Of a DNA stretch of 5,080 nucleotides, positions 4,975 through 5,080 are shown one piece after another. The notes beneath the pieces were generated by a model. That model ran no database searches, was not told the DNA's origin, and saw only the letters and a list, made by a program, of their open reading frames with translations. Origin of the DNA: an uncultured Bacilli bacterium. GTDB taxonomy: Bacteria > Bacillota_I > Bacilli_A > RF39 > UBA660. Location of the stretch: assembly GCA_947586295.1 (NCBI GenBank), contig CANPXQ010000071.1:1-5080 (forward strand), written 5' to 3'. How positions within the stretch are numbered: the stretch's first letter is position 1; each line of letters opens with the position of its first letter. The position numbers and the translations under genes were made by a program.

Positions 4975-5080
4975 TTAATAAAGTAAAGTTATTTTATCTT
5001 TTAGGCTGGTTTTACGGTTAGTAGCATAATTATTATTAACAGCTTCAACAAATGATGCCGCCTCGCCTACGATGATTAGA
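4975..5080 (-). CDS. C-terminal fragment of an unidentified protein
   Basis: The minus-strand frame entering at base 5079 is open for 34 codons to a TAA at 4975-4977. It encodes a segment that begins LIIVGEAASFVEAVNNNY and ends LKDKITLLY. It is the only frame on this strand without an early stop, and the first part is less AT-rich than the intergenic DNA, as expected for coding sequence. The fragment reads like a soluble alpha-helical C-terminus. It does not resemble the C-termini I remember for MreB, RadC, Maf or FolC, which are the neighbours expected here from B. subtilis. The 45 bases between this stop and the small downstream gene leave little room for a separate promoter. Confidence 0.55.
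   Translation of the reverse strand, partial: LIIVGEAASFVEAVNNNYATNRKTSLKDKITLLY

Noticed and set aside
4943..4976. A 6-bp inverted repeat (AAGTAT / ATACTT) between the unidentified upstream gene and the 53-residue gene, a possible terminator.
   Set aside because: The stem is weak with a 22-base loop and only a short T run, and it would separate the small gene from any promoter.
1..5080. Mycoplasma-type genetic code (TGA as Trp), suggested by the extreme AT content.
   Set aside because: TGA ends mreC in a standard ATGA overlap with mreD and ends mreD itself, while Trp codons in the genes are TGG.
1..5080. A mobile element, defence system or CRISPR array within the window.
   Set aside because: No transposase, integrase, spaced repeats, tRNA or target-site duplications were seen; the genes follow conserved chromosomal order.

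Overview
This is a strongly AT-rich window in which every supported gene lies on the minus strand, so transcription runs from base 5080 towards base 1. TGA is used as a real stop (mreC, mreD) and tryptophan is read from TGG, so the standard bacterial code applies and not the Mycoplasma-type code. The gene order, the cleavable leader on L27 together with its protease Prp, and the SpoIVFA/SpoIVFB pair point to a low-GC Firmicute. It is plausibly a gut Bacilli/Erysipelotrichia-type organism that forms endospores, or whose ancestors did. I cannot assign a genus.

Layout in transcription order: (1) 5080-4975, the C-terminal end of an unidentified gene; (2) 4929-4768, a 53-residue membrane-anchored protein, followed at once by an all-A/T terminator hairpin (4769-4731); (3) 4671-1829, a compact run of SPOR-domain protein, mreC, mreD, spoIVFA and spoIVFB with overlaps or short gaps; (4) 1804-833, an unrecognised 323-residue protein; (5) a sigma-A-like promoter (788-760) and an L21-type leader RNA (about 753-664); (6) rplU, prp and the first codons of rpmA, which run off the left edge.

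The backbone mreC-mreD / spoIVFA-spoIVFB / rplU-prp-rpmA matches the classic Bacillus subtilis order mreBCD-minCD-spoIVFA-spoIVFB-rplU-ysxB-rpmA, with changes: minC and minD are absent, mreB is not directly upstream of mreC, a SPOR-domain gene takes that place, and an unknown gene sits between spoIVFB and rplU. Three processes share the segment. MreC/MreD shape the wall. SpoIVFA/SpoIVFB form the regulated intramembrane protease that activates pro-sigma-K in the mother cell during sporulation in B. subtilis. L21, Prp and L27 supply the 50S subunit, with Prp trimming the L27 leader.

The parts most worth following up are the unknown 323-residue gene, the small SPOR protein (possibly a counterpart of SpoIIB, which lies in the same neighbourhood in B. 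subtilis), the lengthened and altered L27 leader next to its protease, and the two TTG-started genes. I see no mobile elements, CRISPR arrays, tRNA or rRNA, and no plausible plus-strand gene. The window looks like a conserved chromosomal locus with lineage-specific insertions, not an obvious new defence or mobile system.
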